A stretch of 64,000 nucleotides of DNA from JADGRA01 sp052143535 (GTDB lineage Bacteria; Myxococcota; Myxococcia; Myxococcales; Myxococcaceae). Of this stretch, positions 51,066-60,908 are shown one piece after another. The stretch covers positions 62,001-126,000 of the forward strand of contig JBKQSS010000041.1 of assembly GCA_052143535.1 (NCBI GenBank). The letters run 5' to 3'. Under the pieces are notes generated by a model. The model had not been told where the DNA came from. It ran no database searches and worked only from the letters and a program-made list of their open reading frames with translations. A program made the position numbers and the translations under genes. Numbering within the stretch: the stretch's first letter is position 1; each line of letters starts with the position of its first letter.

Positions 51066-52886
51066 TTAGCCTTCGCCAGTGCCCTGGGGGCTGGCCTCGG
51101 GCTCTTCCAAAAGCGCTCCACCTTGGGTGAGCAGACGCGCGTACAGGCCATTGTGTGCCACCAGCTCAGCGTGCGTTCCCTTTTCCGCCACCCGGCCCCC
51201 CTCGAGGACGTAGAGGACGTCAGCGTGGCGCACCGTGGACAGGCGGTGGGCGATGACGAGCGTCGTTCGCCCCACCATCAAGTCACGCAAGCCCTGGCGC
51301 ACCTCAGCCTCCGACGCCGCATCGAGCGAGCTCGAAGGCTCGTCGAGGAGCAGCACCGAGGGCTGACGCAAGAAGGCACGGGCAATGGCCAGTCTCTGGC
51401 GCTGCCCGCCGGACAGCTTCGCACCGCGCTCGCCCACCTCTTCGTCCAGGCCGCGGGGAAAGCCTCGGACGAAGCCCTCGGCGTGCGCGAGCTGCAACGC
51501 TTCCCACACTTCCGCGTCGGTCGCCGCTGGGCGACCGAGCAGCACCGCGTCGCGCACCGAGCCCGAGAAAAGGACCGGCTCTTGGGCCACCCAGGCCATC
51601 TGCGCCCGGAGGGCGGAGGGCCGCAGCGTCCGGAGGTCCTCATCATCCCACCACATGCGCCCGGAGGAGGCTTCCACGAAACCCAACAGAGCGGCGAAGG
51701 CGGTGGATTTCCCAGCGCCCGAGGCCCCCACCAGCGCCACCGTCTTGCCGGCTGGAACGGCCAGGGTGAGTCCGGTGAGCGCCTCGTCGCGCTCAGGGCC
51801 GTACCGGACGCGGAGGTCCTCGAAGCGCAAAGCCTTTCTCAGCGGTCCCGCCTCAGCGCCGGTGTCGTTGGCCGGAGGGAGCGCCTCGAGCTCCAACAGG
51901 CGGTCCGCTGCGCCGAGCCCAGAGAGCACTTGGGCGAAGGTGCCGGAGAGGCTCTTCAACGGGCCATACATCAGCATCACCGCGCCCACGTAGCTCAACA
52001 GGTGCGTGGCAAGCGGCGGCTCGCGCGCCACGGCCCGGGCCCCCACCGCCAGAGCCAGCGCCAGCCCGGTGACGCCCAGCACCTCCACCGTCGGGCTGGC
52101 CGCTCCGCGCAACAAGAGAGAGCGGTCCATCTCGCGCAGGTACAGTCGCTGCTCGGCGTCGAAGCGTTCCGTTGCCCTGCCCTCGGCACCGAAGGCCTGA
52201 AGAATGGCCAGAGCGTGCAGCTGCTCGCCGACCAGCGCCGTCAGTCGGCCGAGGCTGCCTTGCGTCGAGCGCGCCACGCGTTTGACGGCGCGGGCAAAGC
52301 GCAGCACCGGGACGAGCGTCACCGGCAGCACGAGGAAGGACAGAACGAAGAGTCGCCAGTCCAGGGCGGCGCACAGCACCAAGAGGGCCAAGAGTTGCAG
52401 GCCTTCGCGTACGTAGGAGGTGAGCCCTTGGGTGACAGCGAATTCCAGTTGGGCGACGTCGGCGGTGAGGCGGGCCACCACGTCCCCCGAAGAGCGGTCC
52501 TCCAGTGTCCGCGCTGGCACCCACACCAAGTGCTCAAACACTTCTGCCCGGAAGGCGGCCAGCACACGTTGCCCGACGGACTGCATCCACCCGGTTTGTA
52601 GAAATTGGGCGGTCGCCTTCACCAGGGCCGCGGCCATCACGGCCGCCGGGAGTACCCAGCGCCAGGTGGTGGTTGGCAGCTCCACCGGGCCCAACTGGAC
52701 AGTGCCGCCGAGCAGCACGCCCTTCAACAGCGGTCCCACCAGCCAAGCGTAGCCGGCGGCCGCGGCGGCCGAGACCGCCGCCGCCAGCAGCGCCAGCGCC
52801 ACCCGGAGTCGGTACGGACGCAGTAGCCCGAGCAACCGCCGAAGCGGGGTGGCCAGTGGGGAATCGCGCGTTATAGTCACTCGCAC
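51066..52886 (-). CDS. ABC exporter, MsbA-like fused permease-ATPase
   Basis: A 606-residue half-exporter: six membrane helices (residues about 20-325) and a C-terminal ATPase. Walker A is VGASGAGKST and the Q-loop is WVAQEPVLFSGSV. The signature is LSGGQRQRLAIARAFL, Walker B is LLLDEPSSSLD, and the H-loop is IAHRLSTVRHAD. It fits lipid A/lipid flippase-type MsbA exporters or multidrug exporters. GTG start, only 18 bases from the divergent dnaJ start, so the two genes share a promoter region. Substrate is not assigned. Confidence 0.88.
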   Translation of the reverse strand: MRVTITRDSPLATPLRRLLGLLRPYRLRVALALLAAAVSAAAAAGYAWLVGPLLKGVLLGGTVQLGPVELPTTTWRWVLPAAVMAAALVKATAQFLQTGWMQSVGQRVLAAFRAEVFEHLVWVPARTLEDRSSGDVVARLTADVAQLEFAVTQGLTSYVREGLQLLALLVLCAALDWRLFVLSFLVLPVTLVPVLRFARAVKRVARSTQGSLGRLTALVGEQLHALAILQAFGAEGRATERFDAEQRLYLREMDRSLLLRGAASPTVEVLGVTGLALALAVGARAVAREPPLATHLLSYVGAVMLMYGPLKSLSGTFAQVLSGLGAADRLLELEALPPANDTGAEAGPLRKALRFEDLRVRYGPERDEALTGLTLAVPAGKTVALVGASGAGKSTAFAALLGFVEASSGRMWWDDEDLRTLRPSALRAQMAWVAQEPVLFSGSVRDAVLLGRPAATDAEVWEALQLAHAEGFVRGFPRGLDEEVGERGAKLSGGQRQRLAIARAFLRQPSVLLLDEPSSSLDAASEAEVRQGLRDLMVGRTTLVIAHRLSTVRHADVLYVLEGGRVAEKGTHAELVAHNGLYARLLTQGGALLEEPEASPQGTGEG

Positions 52887-52904
52887 CTGTCAGGAGCCTA
52901 GAGA

Positions 52905-54011
52905 TTGCCCGCGGCAGCAGCTCGGAAGCGCGACTACTACGAAGTCTTAGGCGTAGCACGGCAAGCCTCGGCGCCGGACTTGAAGTCCGCGTACCGGAAG
53001 CTCGCCATGCAGTACCACCCCGACCGGAATCCCGGCGACAAGGCAGCTGAGGACCGCTTCAAAGAAGCATCCGAGGCCTACGAGGTGCTTTCCGACCCGG
53101 AGAAGCGCGGCCACTATGACCGCTTCGGGCATTCCGGTTTGCCCTTTGACTTCGGCGGCTTCAACAGCTCCGGCATCAACGACGTGCTGTCGGAGATTTT
53201 CGGCGACATTTTCGGGGGCCGAACGCGAAGGGGTGGGCGCTCCCGGGGCTCGGACCTCCGCTACAACCTCGAGCTGTCCTTCGAGGAAGCCGCTTTCGGC
53301 ACCGAGGTGTCGGTAAAAATTCCTCGCCCCAAGCGGTGCGAGGCCTGCGAAGGCACCGGCAGCAAGGACAAGCAAGTCCGCCACTGCCCGGCCTGCGGGG
53401 GCTCAGGGGAATTGCGCCACACCCAAGGCTTCTTCTCGGTGAGTCGCCCGTGCGGCACCTGCGGTGGCTCGGGCAGTGTGGCCACCGCACCCTGCGCAAA
53501 GTGCCGGGGTGTGGGCCGCTATGAGGCCGAGACGACGCTCAGTGTGAAGATTCCGGCCGGGGTCGACAACGGGACGCGCATCCGCTTGGTGGGGGAAGGC
53601 GAGCCGGGCGAGCAGGGCGGTCCGCCGGGGGACCTCTACGTGGTGGCGCATGTGAAGGAGCACGCCATCTTCGTCCGCGAAGACGCCGAGGTGCTGTGCG
53701 AGGTGCCCATCTCCTTCGTGCAAGCTGCCCTCGGGACGCACCTCGAGGTCCCCACCTTGGAGGGCAAGGTGAAGATGCGCGTGCCGTCAGGCACCCAGTC
53801 CGGCAAGGTGTTCCGGCTCAAGGGCAAGGGCATTGCCCACCTCCACGGCGGAGGCCGCGGAGACCAGCACGTCCGGGTGGTGGTGGAGACGCCCACCGAC
53901 CTCTCCTCTGAGCAGCGCGAGTTGCTCGAGCGCTTCGCCGAGCTCGGGGGCGAGCGCTCGCAGCCTCAGGTAAAGAGCTTCCTCGAAAAGGTGCGCGAGC
54001 TGTTTGGGTAA
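52905..54011 (+). CDS. dnaJ: Chaperone protein DnaJ
   Basis: DnaJ stimulates DnaK ATPase and delivers unfolded substrates. The 368-aa protein is a type I Hsp40. It has a J domain (DYYEVLGVARQASAPDLK, HPD within MQYHPDRNPGD) and a Gly/Phe region (FGGFNSSGI). Four CxxCxGxG zinc repeats (CEACEGTG, CPACGGSG, CGTCGGSG, CAKCRGVG) and a substrate-binding C-terminal domain follow. TTG start; aggag lies at 52892-52896. No dnaK or grpE lies adjacent, so it may be an additional copy. Confidence 0.93.
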   Translation: MPAAAARKRDYYEVLGVARQASAPDLKSAYRKLAMQYHPDRNPGDKAAEDRFKEASEAYEVLSDPEKRGHYDRFGHSGLPFDFGGFNSSGINDVLSEIFGDIFGGRTRRGGRSRGSDLRYNLELSFEEAAFGTEVSVKIPRPKRCEACEGTGSKDKQVRHCPACGGSGELRHTQGFFSVSRPCGTCGGSGSVATAPCAKCRGVGRYEAETTLSVKIPAGVDNGTRIRLVGEGEPGEQGGPPGDLYVVAHVKEHAIFVREDAEVLCEVPISFVQAALGTHLEVPTLEGKVKMRVPSGTQSGKVFRLKGKGIAHLHGGGRGDQHVRVVVETPTDLSSEQRELLERFAELGGERSQPQVKSFLEKVRELFG

Positions 54012-54207
54012 TGGCTAGGGGAGTGGCCCATTGGCCGCTCGCCCTCGAAGGCCTTTACCGAGTGCGTCAGAAACCCCGGAATGCCGGACGGGGCTGCTTT
54101 GGTCTAAAGGAAGCCGCCCTCTTGGGTTGGCGTCGGGCGTGCAAGCGTCCCGCTGCGCGCGCGTTGAAGCGGTGAGGCGCCACGGGGCTTCTGCTATGCA
54201 ACCCACC

Positions 54208-56322
54208 ATGTGCCGTTTTCCGTCTCCGAGGGGACTCCGCCGGCTGGCACCGGTGTGCCTCCTCGTCTTGGGCTGTGCCACCACGCACGTTCCGGAAAAC
54301 CCCAACGTGCCGCCAATGGGCCGCAAACCAGAGGTGGAGCCGCGGCCGGACACCCGCGCGGCCGATGCCCTCAAAGCCGCTGACACGGCGGCTGCCGGGC
54401 AGCCCAAGCCGAAGCAGGTGGAGATTTACCTCAGTGTACGACAGGCCTACCCCTCGACGGTGGCTGGGGAGGAGGCGCTGTACCGGGCCGCCAGCCTCGC
54501 CTACGAGCTCGGGGAGTACGCCGTCGTGCGCAAGCAACTCAATGAGCTGCTCTTCGAGAACCCCCTCTTCGACAAGGCGTTGGACGCCCGACTGAAGCTG
54601 GGGGAGAGCTCGCTGCAGCTGAAGGCCTACCGCGACGCCTACCAGACGCTGCTTCCGTTGCGCGAGAAGGTGCCCCCCGAGCAGCGGGCGGAGCTGGAGG
54701 ACGCGCTCCGGCGGGCCGCCGAGGGGGCGCGGATGGCCAACCAGTCTTTCAGGCTGGCCTTGGACCGAGCCGAGTCCGCGGCGACGCCGGAGGAGCGCCA
54801 AGCGGCTCTCGACCAGGTGGCGTCGCTCGTCGACACCTCGGTGCCCTATGACGAGGTGGCCCGTGTCCAGGACGAGCTGTCCCCGTCCCATCCGGCCTGG
54901 CCGATGCTCACCTTCAAGCTGGCCCGCGTCTACGCCCACCTGCGCGACAGCCGGCTCAAGCCGACGCTGGAGGCGCTGCTCCAGAAAGCGCCGAGCAGCC
55001 CCTACAGCCAGCAGGCACAAGCCATGCTCGTCCGGTTGGACCGAGTGGGTGCCGTCCGGGGCCGGACGCTGGGGGTGCTCGTTCCACTGACTGGCAAGTA
55101 CCAGCGCCTCGGCGAAGCAGTGATGCGGGGCGTCAAGCTGGCGCTCAAAGGGAGCGACATCGACCTCCTGGTGAAGGACACCCAAGGAGACCCCGCCCGG
55201 GCGGCGGCGGCGGTGGAAGAGCTGGTCTTCGAGGACGGAGCAGTGGCCGCCATCGGGCCACTCTTCGGAGAGGACAGCCGTCGAGCGGCGGTGGTGGCCC
55301 AGGACCTGGGACTGCCGCTTTTGACGCTGACCCGGAACGAGGACATCACCGAAATTGGGCCCTTCGTCTTCCGCAACATGCTCACCTACTCCGCCCAAGG
55401 ACGGGCGCTGGCGTCCTGGGCGGTGGACGTCATGGGCTACAAGAGCTTCGCAGTGCTCTACCCCAACACCTCGTACGGCGTGGAGATGACGAACGATTTC
55501 TGGGACCAGGTCACCGCTAAGGGAGCGGCGGTGCGCGGCGCGGAGGCGTACGCCAACGACCAGACGACGTTCACCACCGAGGCGAAAAAGCTGGTGGGCC
55601 GGTACTACTTGGAGGACCGGACCGACTACCTCGGGGTGCTGAAGGAGCTGAGGGAAGCCAACAAGGAAAACAACGCGGACGCCTTCCGCCGCCGCAAGGC
55701 GCTGGAGAAGGCCAAGAAGGACCTCGAGCCAATTGTGGATTTCGAAGCGCTCTTCATCCCCGACGAGTGGTCCCGAGTGGGGCTCATCGCCCCGGCCCTG
55801 GCGGTGGAGGACATCATCACCAACACCTGCGACGCCAAGGAGATTGAGAAGCTCAAGAAGACGACGGGCAAGACGGACATCCAGACGGTCACGCTGCTCG
55901 GCGGCCAGGGCTGGGATTCGCCCAAGAATGCCGAGGGGGTGCCGCGGCTGATTGAGCGCGGTGGCAAATTCGTGCTGTGTAGCGTCTTCGTCGACGGCTT
56001 CTACGCCGAGAGCAGCCGCGAGGCGACGCGGCGCTTCGTCCACGCTTACACCGAGGCCTACCCCGACGCGACGCCACTGTTGCTGGACGCCGTGGCCTAC
56101 GACTCGGCGCGCATCCTGCGGCAAGTGCTCGAGGCCCAGAAGCCTCCCCTGACACGCGACGGGGTGCGCGCCGGGCTAGCCGCGGTGAAGGACTTCGACG
56201 GCGCCACTGGCCGCACCACCTTCAACGAGCGGCGCGAGGCTGAAAAGCCGCTCTTCCTTCTCACCGTCGACTCCAAGGGAGTCCGCGAACTCCAGCCCGA
56301 GGAGCGCCTCCGTGGCTCGTGA
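54208..56322 (+). CDS. LpoA-like penicillin-binding protein activator lipoprotein
   Basis: A 704-residue lipoprotein (signal, then LLVLGC). The N-terminal half is TPR-like helical (residues about 60-270, YRAASLAYELGEYAVVRKQL and similar). The C-terminal half is a periplasmic-binding-protein type 1 fold, starting LGVLVPLTGKYQRLG with VAAIGPLFGEDSRRAAVV and LYPNTSYGVEM. This two-part structure is that of LpoA, the outer-membrane activator of PBP1A. A charged insertion (ANKENNADAFRRRKALEKAKKD region) interrupts it. ATG 54208 (54196 also possible). Overlaps the next gene by 11 bases. Confidence 0.8.
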   Translation: MCRFPSPRGLRRLAPVCLLVLGCATTHVPENPNVPPMGRKPEVEPRPDTRAADALKAADTAAAGQPKPKQVEIYLSVRQAYPSTVAGEEALYRAASLAYELGEYAVVRKQLNELLFENPLFDKALDARLKLGESSLQLKAYRDAYQTLLPLREKVPPEQRAELEDALRRAAEGARMANQSFRLALDRAESAATPEERQAALDQVASLVDTSVPYDEVARVQDELSPSHPAWPMLTFKLARVYAHLRDSRLKPTLEALLQKAPSSPYSQQAQAMLVRLDRVGAVRGRTLGVLVPLTGKYQRLGEAVMRGVKLALKGSDIDLLVKDTQGDPARAAAAVEELVFEDGAVAAIGPLFGEDSRRAAVVAQDLGLPLLTLTRNEDITEIGPFVFRNMLTYSAQGRALASWAVDVMGYKSFAVLYPNTSYGVEMTNDFWDQVTAKGAAVRGAEAYANDQTTFTTEAKKLVGRYYLEDRTDYLGVLKELREANKENNADAFRRRKALEKAKKDLEPIVDFEALFIPDEWSRVGLIAPALAVEDIITNTCDAKEIEKLKKTTGKTDIQTVTLLGGQGWDSPKNAEGVPRLIERGGKFVLCSVFVDGFYAESSREATRRFVHAYTEAYPDATPLLLDAVAYDSARILRQVLEAQKPPLTRDGVRAGLAAVKDFDGATGRTTFNERREAEKPLFLLTVDSKGVRELQPEERLRGS

Positions 56323-56971
56323 CTTGAAGAAACCCAAACGGCGACACCCCGCCGCCAGCTCCCGCAGGACAAGGCCCCGGACGGGCCCGCCCCCGCGGGC
56401 TGCCCGGCCCTCCAAGTCCGACGACTCGAAGGCCCGCACCGTGGACGTCGAGCCAGGCCGCATCGAGGAGATGCTGAAGAAGCTTCGGGCAGAGTTCGGC
56501 GCCCTGGCCAACAAGGGCCGCTACACCCGGGTGCGCTTCAAGTTCCGTGGCCGGCAGCTGTTGCCGGACTTGCCGCTGGCCGCGGTCATCGCCGCCGAGG
56601 GCCTGACGTTTTATTGGACGGGCATTCTTCGTGCCTTGCTGGTGAATGTTGCCGGCAAGAGCGTGCTTTCGGTGGAGCTCGTCAACGACTCAGGCCGTTT
56701 CGTCGAGGCCGGGAAGGAAGAGCTGCTGGCGGGAGATGTGGACCGTGCCATCGAGGCGTTTCGCACGGCGCTGAGGATGGAGCGAGACAACCCTCGGGCC
56801 CACCTGCACCTGGGCGCTGCACTCCGGCTCAAGGGCGCGCGGGAGGAGGCCCGGGTTGCGCTCGAGCGCGCCCGCGCGCTCGACCCTCATGGCGAGGTGG
56901 GCCGCGAGGCAGAAGAATTGCTCCGCCGTCTGGCCGGCGCCTCGCCCGAGCGCCCGGTGCCCTTGGGGTGA
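56312..56971 (+). CDS. TPR-containing hypothetical protein
   Basis: A 219-residue cytosolic protein. A very basic, Pro-rich N-terminus (about 1-45) is followed by a central alpha/beta domain (TRVRFKFRGRQLLPDL, LLVNVAGKSVLSVELVND). A TPR pair ends it (LLAGDVDRAIEAFRTALRMERDNPRAHLHLGAALRLKG). GTG start overlapping the LpoA-like gene by 11 bases, so translation is probably coupled. Function unknown. Confidence 0.65.
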   Translation: MARDLKKPKRRHPAASSRRTRPRTGPPPRAARPSKSDDSKARTVDVEPGRIEEMLKKLRAEFGALANKGRYTRVRFKFRGRQLLPDLPLAAVIAAEGLTFYWTGILRALLVNVAGKSVLSVELVNDSGRFVEAGKEELLAGDVDRAIEAFRTALRMERDNPRAHLHLGAALRLKGAREEARVALERARALDPHGEVGREAEELLRRLAGASPERPVPLG

Positions 56972-57050
56972 GGACGTAGGGAGCTTCCATCCCCCCCCAG
57001 CGCTGCTCAGCGCAATCGCCGAGCTCGCCCGGCGTGAGAGAGGAGTAGAC

Positions 57051-57419
57051 ATGCGATTCATCCTCAATTTCCTGTGGTTCATCCTCGGCGGCGGCTGGTT
57101 GATTGCGCTCGAGTACCTCATCGCCGGAACCGTGCTGTGCATCAGCGTCATCGGCATTCCTTTCGGCTTGCAGTGCTTCAAGCTGGCCGGTCTGGGGGCA
57201 TGGCCGTTCGGCAAGGACATCGTCCCGGTCTCCGCCAGCGCCATTCACACCGTGGCCAACGTGCTGTGGCTCCTCTTCGCCGGCTTCTGGATTTGCCTCA
57301 GTCACTTGGGGCTGGCCATCGCCTCGGCCCTCACCATCATCGGCATCCCCTTCGCCGTGCAGCACCTCAAGTTCGCCCTCGTCGCCCTCTGGCCCTTTGG
57401 CCAGAGAGTGGTTCCCTAA
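57051..57419 (+). CDS. YccF-domain membrane protein
   Basis: A 122-residue protein with two copies of the YccF-type repeat, each with GIPFGLQ/GIPFAVQ followed by WPFG and flanked by membrane helices. The first is LIAGTVLCISVIGIPFGLQC; the second is around LTIIGIPFAVQHLKFALVALWPFG. Such proteins are inner-membrane and poorly characterised. ATG start with strong RBS (agaggag, 57039-57045). Standalone between the TPR gene and gyrA. Confidence 0.88.
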   Translation: MRFILNFLWFILGGGWLIALEYLIAGTVLCISVIGIPFGLQCFKLAGLGAWPFGKDIVPVSASAIHTVANVLWLLFAGFWICLSHLGLAIASALTIIGIPFAVQHLKFALVALWPFGQRVVP

Positions 57420-57597
57420 GAGCTGTTTTTGAGGATGGTGGGAGCGGAAATTTCGCATGTGAGGGAAGCCGCCAGCTGCACTGCTGAATCCCCGCTCGGG
57501 ACGGATTGACTGAAGGGTTCCGGGCAGTTACGAGTGTAACAGGCCGCGTCTAACGCCCCTCGTGGGCCGCCCTCTTCCCCCGCTTAGGCCCCCGCCC

Positions 57598-60366
57598 ATG
57601 TCCGACGACATTCCCACGCCGCCCGCTCCCCCTGCGCCCCCCGGCGGGGCCGGCGACCTCGTTCCCATCAACATCGAAGACGAGATGCGCCGCAGCTACC
57701 TCGACTACTCGATGTCCGTTATCGTCGGGCGGGCTTTGCCCGATGTGCGCGATGGGCTGAAGCCCGTGCACCGGCGAATTCTCTACGCCATGCAGGACGA
57801 GGGGCTGCTGCACAACCGCAAGTACAGCAAATGCGCCGGCGTGGTGGGCGAAGTCCTGAAGAAGTACCACCCTCACGGCGACGCCAGCGTCTACGACGCG
57901 CTCGTTCGACTCGCTCAGCCGTGGAACATGCGCTACCTGCTGGTGGACGGGCAGGGCAACTTCGGAAGCATCGATGGGGACTCAGCCGCCGCCTACCGCT
58001 ACACCGAGTGCCGGATGACCGAGCTCGCCGAGGCGATGCTTGCCGACATCGAGAAAGAAACGGTCGACTTCGGACCGAACTTCGACGACGCCACCACTGA
58101 GCCGCTGGTGTTGCCGACGCGCTTTCCAAACCTCCTGGTGAACGGGAGTTCGGGCATTGCCGTGGGGATGACCACCAACGTCCCACCCCACAACATGCGG
58201 GAGGTCGTCGACGGCACGTTGCATCTCATCGACGAGCCGAAGGCCTCGGTCGCTGACTTGATGCGCTTCATCCCCGGGCCGGATTTTCCCACTGCCGGTT
58301 TCATCCTCGGGCGGGAGGGCATCCAGCGCGCCTATGAGACCGGCCGCGGCCAGCTCACGCTACGGGCCCGAACCGAAATCGAAGCCCGCGACGGCGACCG
58401 GGAAAGCATCGTGGTGAGCGAGATTCCGTACCAGGTGAATAAGGCCCGGCTGGTGGAGAAAATCGCCGAGCTGGTGCATGAGAAACGGCTCGACGGCATC
58501 TCGCAAATCCGCGACGAGTCCGACCGCCGGGGCATGCGGCTGGTGCTCGAGCTCAAGCGCGATGCCATCGCCGGAGTGGTGCTCAACAACCTCTTCGCGC
58601 TCACCCCGCTGCAGACCACTTTTGGCGTGGTGTTGCTCGCCATCGATGGTGGCCAGCCGCGGACCTTCAACCTCAAGGAGATGCTCGAGCGCTTCATCTC
58701 CCACCGGCGGGAAGTGGTTACCCGGCGCAGTCGCTTCGAGTTGAGGAACGCCGAAAAGCGCCTTCATGTGGTGGAGGGGCTGCTCGTCGCTCAGGATATT
58801 ATCGACTTGGTCATCACCATCATCCGTCGCTCCAAGGACCCGGAAGAGGCCCGTTGGGGGCTGACCCATGTGCTGTCCGCTACGCTTTACCAGCACCCGA
58901 CTTTCCACGACTTGCCGCGGCTCGACCTGGACCAGGCCATGGTCCAGATGGAGCAGCTGGTGGCGCGGGCCAAGGCCGAGGAGCCGCGCTACCCCGGGCT
59001 ACAGCACCACTACGAGGGGAGCGGCTTCAGCGAGGAGCAAGCGAAGCAGATTCTGGAGATGCGACTGCAGCGCCTCACCGGTATCCAGCGTGAGGAGCTC
59101 TTCACCGAGCTCGTGGAATTGACGCGCTCGGTGCTCAGGCTCCGCGACATCCTCGAGAACGAGTCCTCCCTGCTGGCGGTCATTCGTGCCGAGTTGACGG
59201 AAGTACGCGAGAAATTCGGAGACGAAAGGCGCACCGAAATCACCGGCGACGCGGCGGCCTTCACCAACGAGGACCTCATCGCCGAGGAGGACATGGTCGT
59301 CACCGTGTCCCACGCCGGCTACATCAAACGCAGCGCTCTCACCGAGTACCGTGCCCAACGGCGGGGCGGACGGGGAAAGACGGGGGCGGCGACGAAGGAA
59401 GACGACTTCGTCAGCGAACTCTTCGTGGCCTCCACCCACGCCTACATTTTGCCGGTTACCACCCGTGGCAAGCTGTACTGGCTGAAGGTGCACGAGATTC
59501 CACAAGCCGGCCGTGCGGCCCGCGGCAAGCCCATCGTCAACCTGGTGCACATGGCCGAGGGAGAAAAGCTCGCCTCGGTGGTGGTGACCAAGGGCTTCCC
59601 CGAAAACCAGTACGTCTTCTTCGTCACCCGCAAGGGCGTCGTGAAACGGACGGACCTGGCCGCGTTTTCCAACGTCCGGTCTGCGGGCATCATCGCCCTC
59701 GGTATCGAGGACGGCGACAGCCTGGTCGCGGTGCGGATTACCGACGGGAGCAAGGATGTCCTTCTGTCCACGGCGCAGGGCATGTCCATCCGTTTCCCCG
59801 AGGAAGAGGTCCGGTCGATGGGCCGGACCGCCTTCGGCGTGAAGGGCATCACCCTCGAGAAGGACGACGAGGTGGTGGGTGCGGACCTGGTGGAGCCCGA
59901 GACTGCCATCCTCACCGTCACCGAGAACGGCTACGGCAAGCGCACCGAGGAGGCCGAGTACCGGGTTCAAGGCCGAGGAGGCAAAGGCATCATCGACATC
60001 AAGACCACCGAGCGAAACGGCTTGGTGGTGGGGGCCGTCCCGGTGCGCGAGCGCGACCAAATCATGCTCGTCACCTCAGGAGGCATGCTCATCCGGATGA
60101 AGGTTGCTGACATCTCCGTGATTGGACGAAACACCCAAGGCGTGAGGCTCATCACGCTGGAGAACGCTGGCGAGAAGGTGACTGGACTGTCACGACTCCC
60201 CGAGGAGGCGGACACCAACGGTGGCGGGGAGGAGCGGGGGGGCGAGGGCGAGGTGCCGGAGGTGCCTGCCGAAGAGGACGCCCCGCCGATGGCCGAAGAC
60301 GTAGAGGCGAATGACACTGGTGAGGACGGCGAGGACGGCAGCGGGGGCTCAGGGGACGCGCCGTAG
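57598..60366 (+). CDS. gyrA: DNA gyrase subunit A
   Basis: GyrA breaks and rejoins DNA in the gyrase tetramer. The 922-residue protein has a Pro-rich N-terminal extension, the breakage-reunion domain with catalytic Tyr135 (AAYRYTECRM), and the C-terminal wrapping domain with GyrA-box QRRGGRGKTG. A long acidic Gly-rich tail follows (EERGGEGEVPEVPAEED). The quinolone region reads HPHGDASVYDALV: position 96 (E. coli Ser83) is Ala and position 100 (Asp87) is Asp. Longer than the usual 820-890 aa because of both termini. Confidence 0.96.
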   Translation: MSDDIPTPPAPPAPPGGAGDLVPINIEDEMRRSYLDYSMSVIVGRALPDVRDGLKPVHRRILYAMQDEGLLHNRKYSKCAGVVGEVLKKYHPHGDASVYDALVRLAQPWNMRYLLVDGQGNFGSIDGDSAAAYRYTECRMTELAEAMLADIEKETVDFGPNFDDATTEPLVLPTRFPNLLVNGSSGIAVGMTTNVPPHNMREVVDGTLHLIDEPKASVADLMRFIPGPDFPTAGFILGREGIQRAYETGRGQLTLRARTEIEARDGDRESIVVSEIPYQVNKARLVEKIAELVHEKRLDGISQIRDESDRRGMRLVLELKRDAIAGVVLNNLFALTPLQTTFGVVLLAIDGGQPRTFNLKEMLERFISHRREVVTRRSRFELRNAEKRLHVVEGLLVAQDIIDLVITIIRRSKDPEEARWGLTHVLSATLYQHPTFHDLPRLDLDQAMVQMEQLVARAKAEEPRYPGLQHHYEGSGFSEEQAKQILEMRLQRLTGIQREELFTELVELTRSVLRLRDILENESSLLAVIRAELTEVREKFGDERRTEITGDAAAFTNEDLIAEEDMVVTVSHAGYIKRSALTEYRAQRRGGRGKTGAATKEDDFVSELFVASTHAYILPVTTRGKLYWLKVHEIPQAGRAARGKPIVNLVHMAEGEKLASVVVTKGFPENQYVFFVTRKGVVKRTDLAAFSNVRSAGIIALGIEDGDSLVAVRITDGSKDVLLSTAQGMSIRFPEEEVRSMGRTAFGVKGITLEKDDEVVGADLVEPETAILTVTENGYGKRTEEAEYRVQGRGGKGIIDIKTTERNGLVVGAVPVRERDQIMLVTSGGMLIRMKVADISVIGRNTQGVRLITLENAGEKVTGLSRLPEEADTNGGGEERGGEGEVPEVPAEEDAPPMAEDVEANDTGEDGEDGSGGSGDAP

Positions 60367-60378
60367 AGAGGGCGAGCC

Positions 60379-60657
60379 GTGGCCTTCGAGAAAACGCGCA
60401 TCCTGCACAAGCTGTGGCGCTACCTCCGCGACGGCCGGGTGCCGCTTTGGCGCAAGCTGGTGGGGGTGGCTGCGGTGGGCTACCTCATTTGGCCCTTCGA
60501 CCTCATCCCGGACTTCATACCCATCCTCGGCTGGCTGGATGACGCCGGCGTGCTGACAGCGGCAGCCGTTTTCCTCGTCCGGGACGTCCGTCTGCACGAA
60601 GCGCGCTATCCGGAGCTACCACCATCGGCCCCAGCTCAGGAAAGTGTCGACAGCTGA
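60379..60657 (+). CDS. DUF1232 (YkvA) membrane protein
   Basis: A 92-residue protein with the DUF1232 core: VPLWRKLVGVAAVGYLIWPFDLIPDFIP followed by LGWLDDAGVLTAAAV. The PxDLIPD motif and the GxLDD motif are the family signature. GTG start, 12 bases after gyrA, probably co-transcribed. Function of the family is largely unknown, with links to membrane stress. Confidence 0.88.
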   Translation: MAFEKTRILHKLWRYLRDGRVPLWRKLVGVAAVGYLIWPFDLIPDFIPILGWLDDAGVLTAAAVFLVRDVRLHEARYPELPPSAPAQESVDS

Positions 60658-60835
60658 GGCGCCTCGCGAGGCGCCCGGGCCCGCCGGTGAGCCTGAGCTT
60701 TGCTGGACGAGCGCAGGAAGCACGCGGTGCACTCCTGGGCGCGGTGAAAGCTTGACGAGCAGAGGAGGCGCGTGGCATCCCTTCCGCCCCCGTCGCCTGG
60801 AGCTCGCCGGCCGAGCAGCGGGGAAAGAACCGTAC

Positions 60836-60908
60836 GCCCAGGTAGCTCAGTCGGTAGAGCAGGGGACTGAAAATCCCCGTGTCGGTGGTTCGATTCCGCC
60901 CCTGGGCA
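60836..60908 (+). tRNA. tRNA-Phe (GAA)
   Basis: The acceptor stem pairs gcccagg with cctgggc (60901-60907). The D arm is gctcagtcggtagagc, the anticodon arm gggga/tcccc holds loop ctgaaaa with anticodon GAA at 60869-60871, and the T arm is ggtgg-ttcgatt-ccgcc. A 73-base cloverleaf without an encoded CCA. Its 3' end on the minus strand is read through by the integrase gene, marking an integration site. Confidence 0.95.

Noticed and set aside
54067..56124. Long minus-strand frame opposite the LpoA-like gene
   Set aside because: GC-rich antisense artefact; composition is low-complexity and the sense strand encodes a well-formed lipoprotein.
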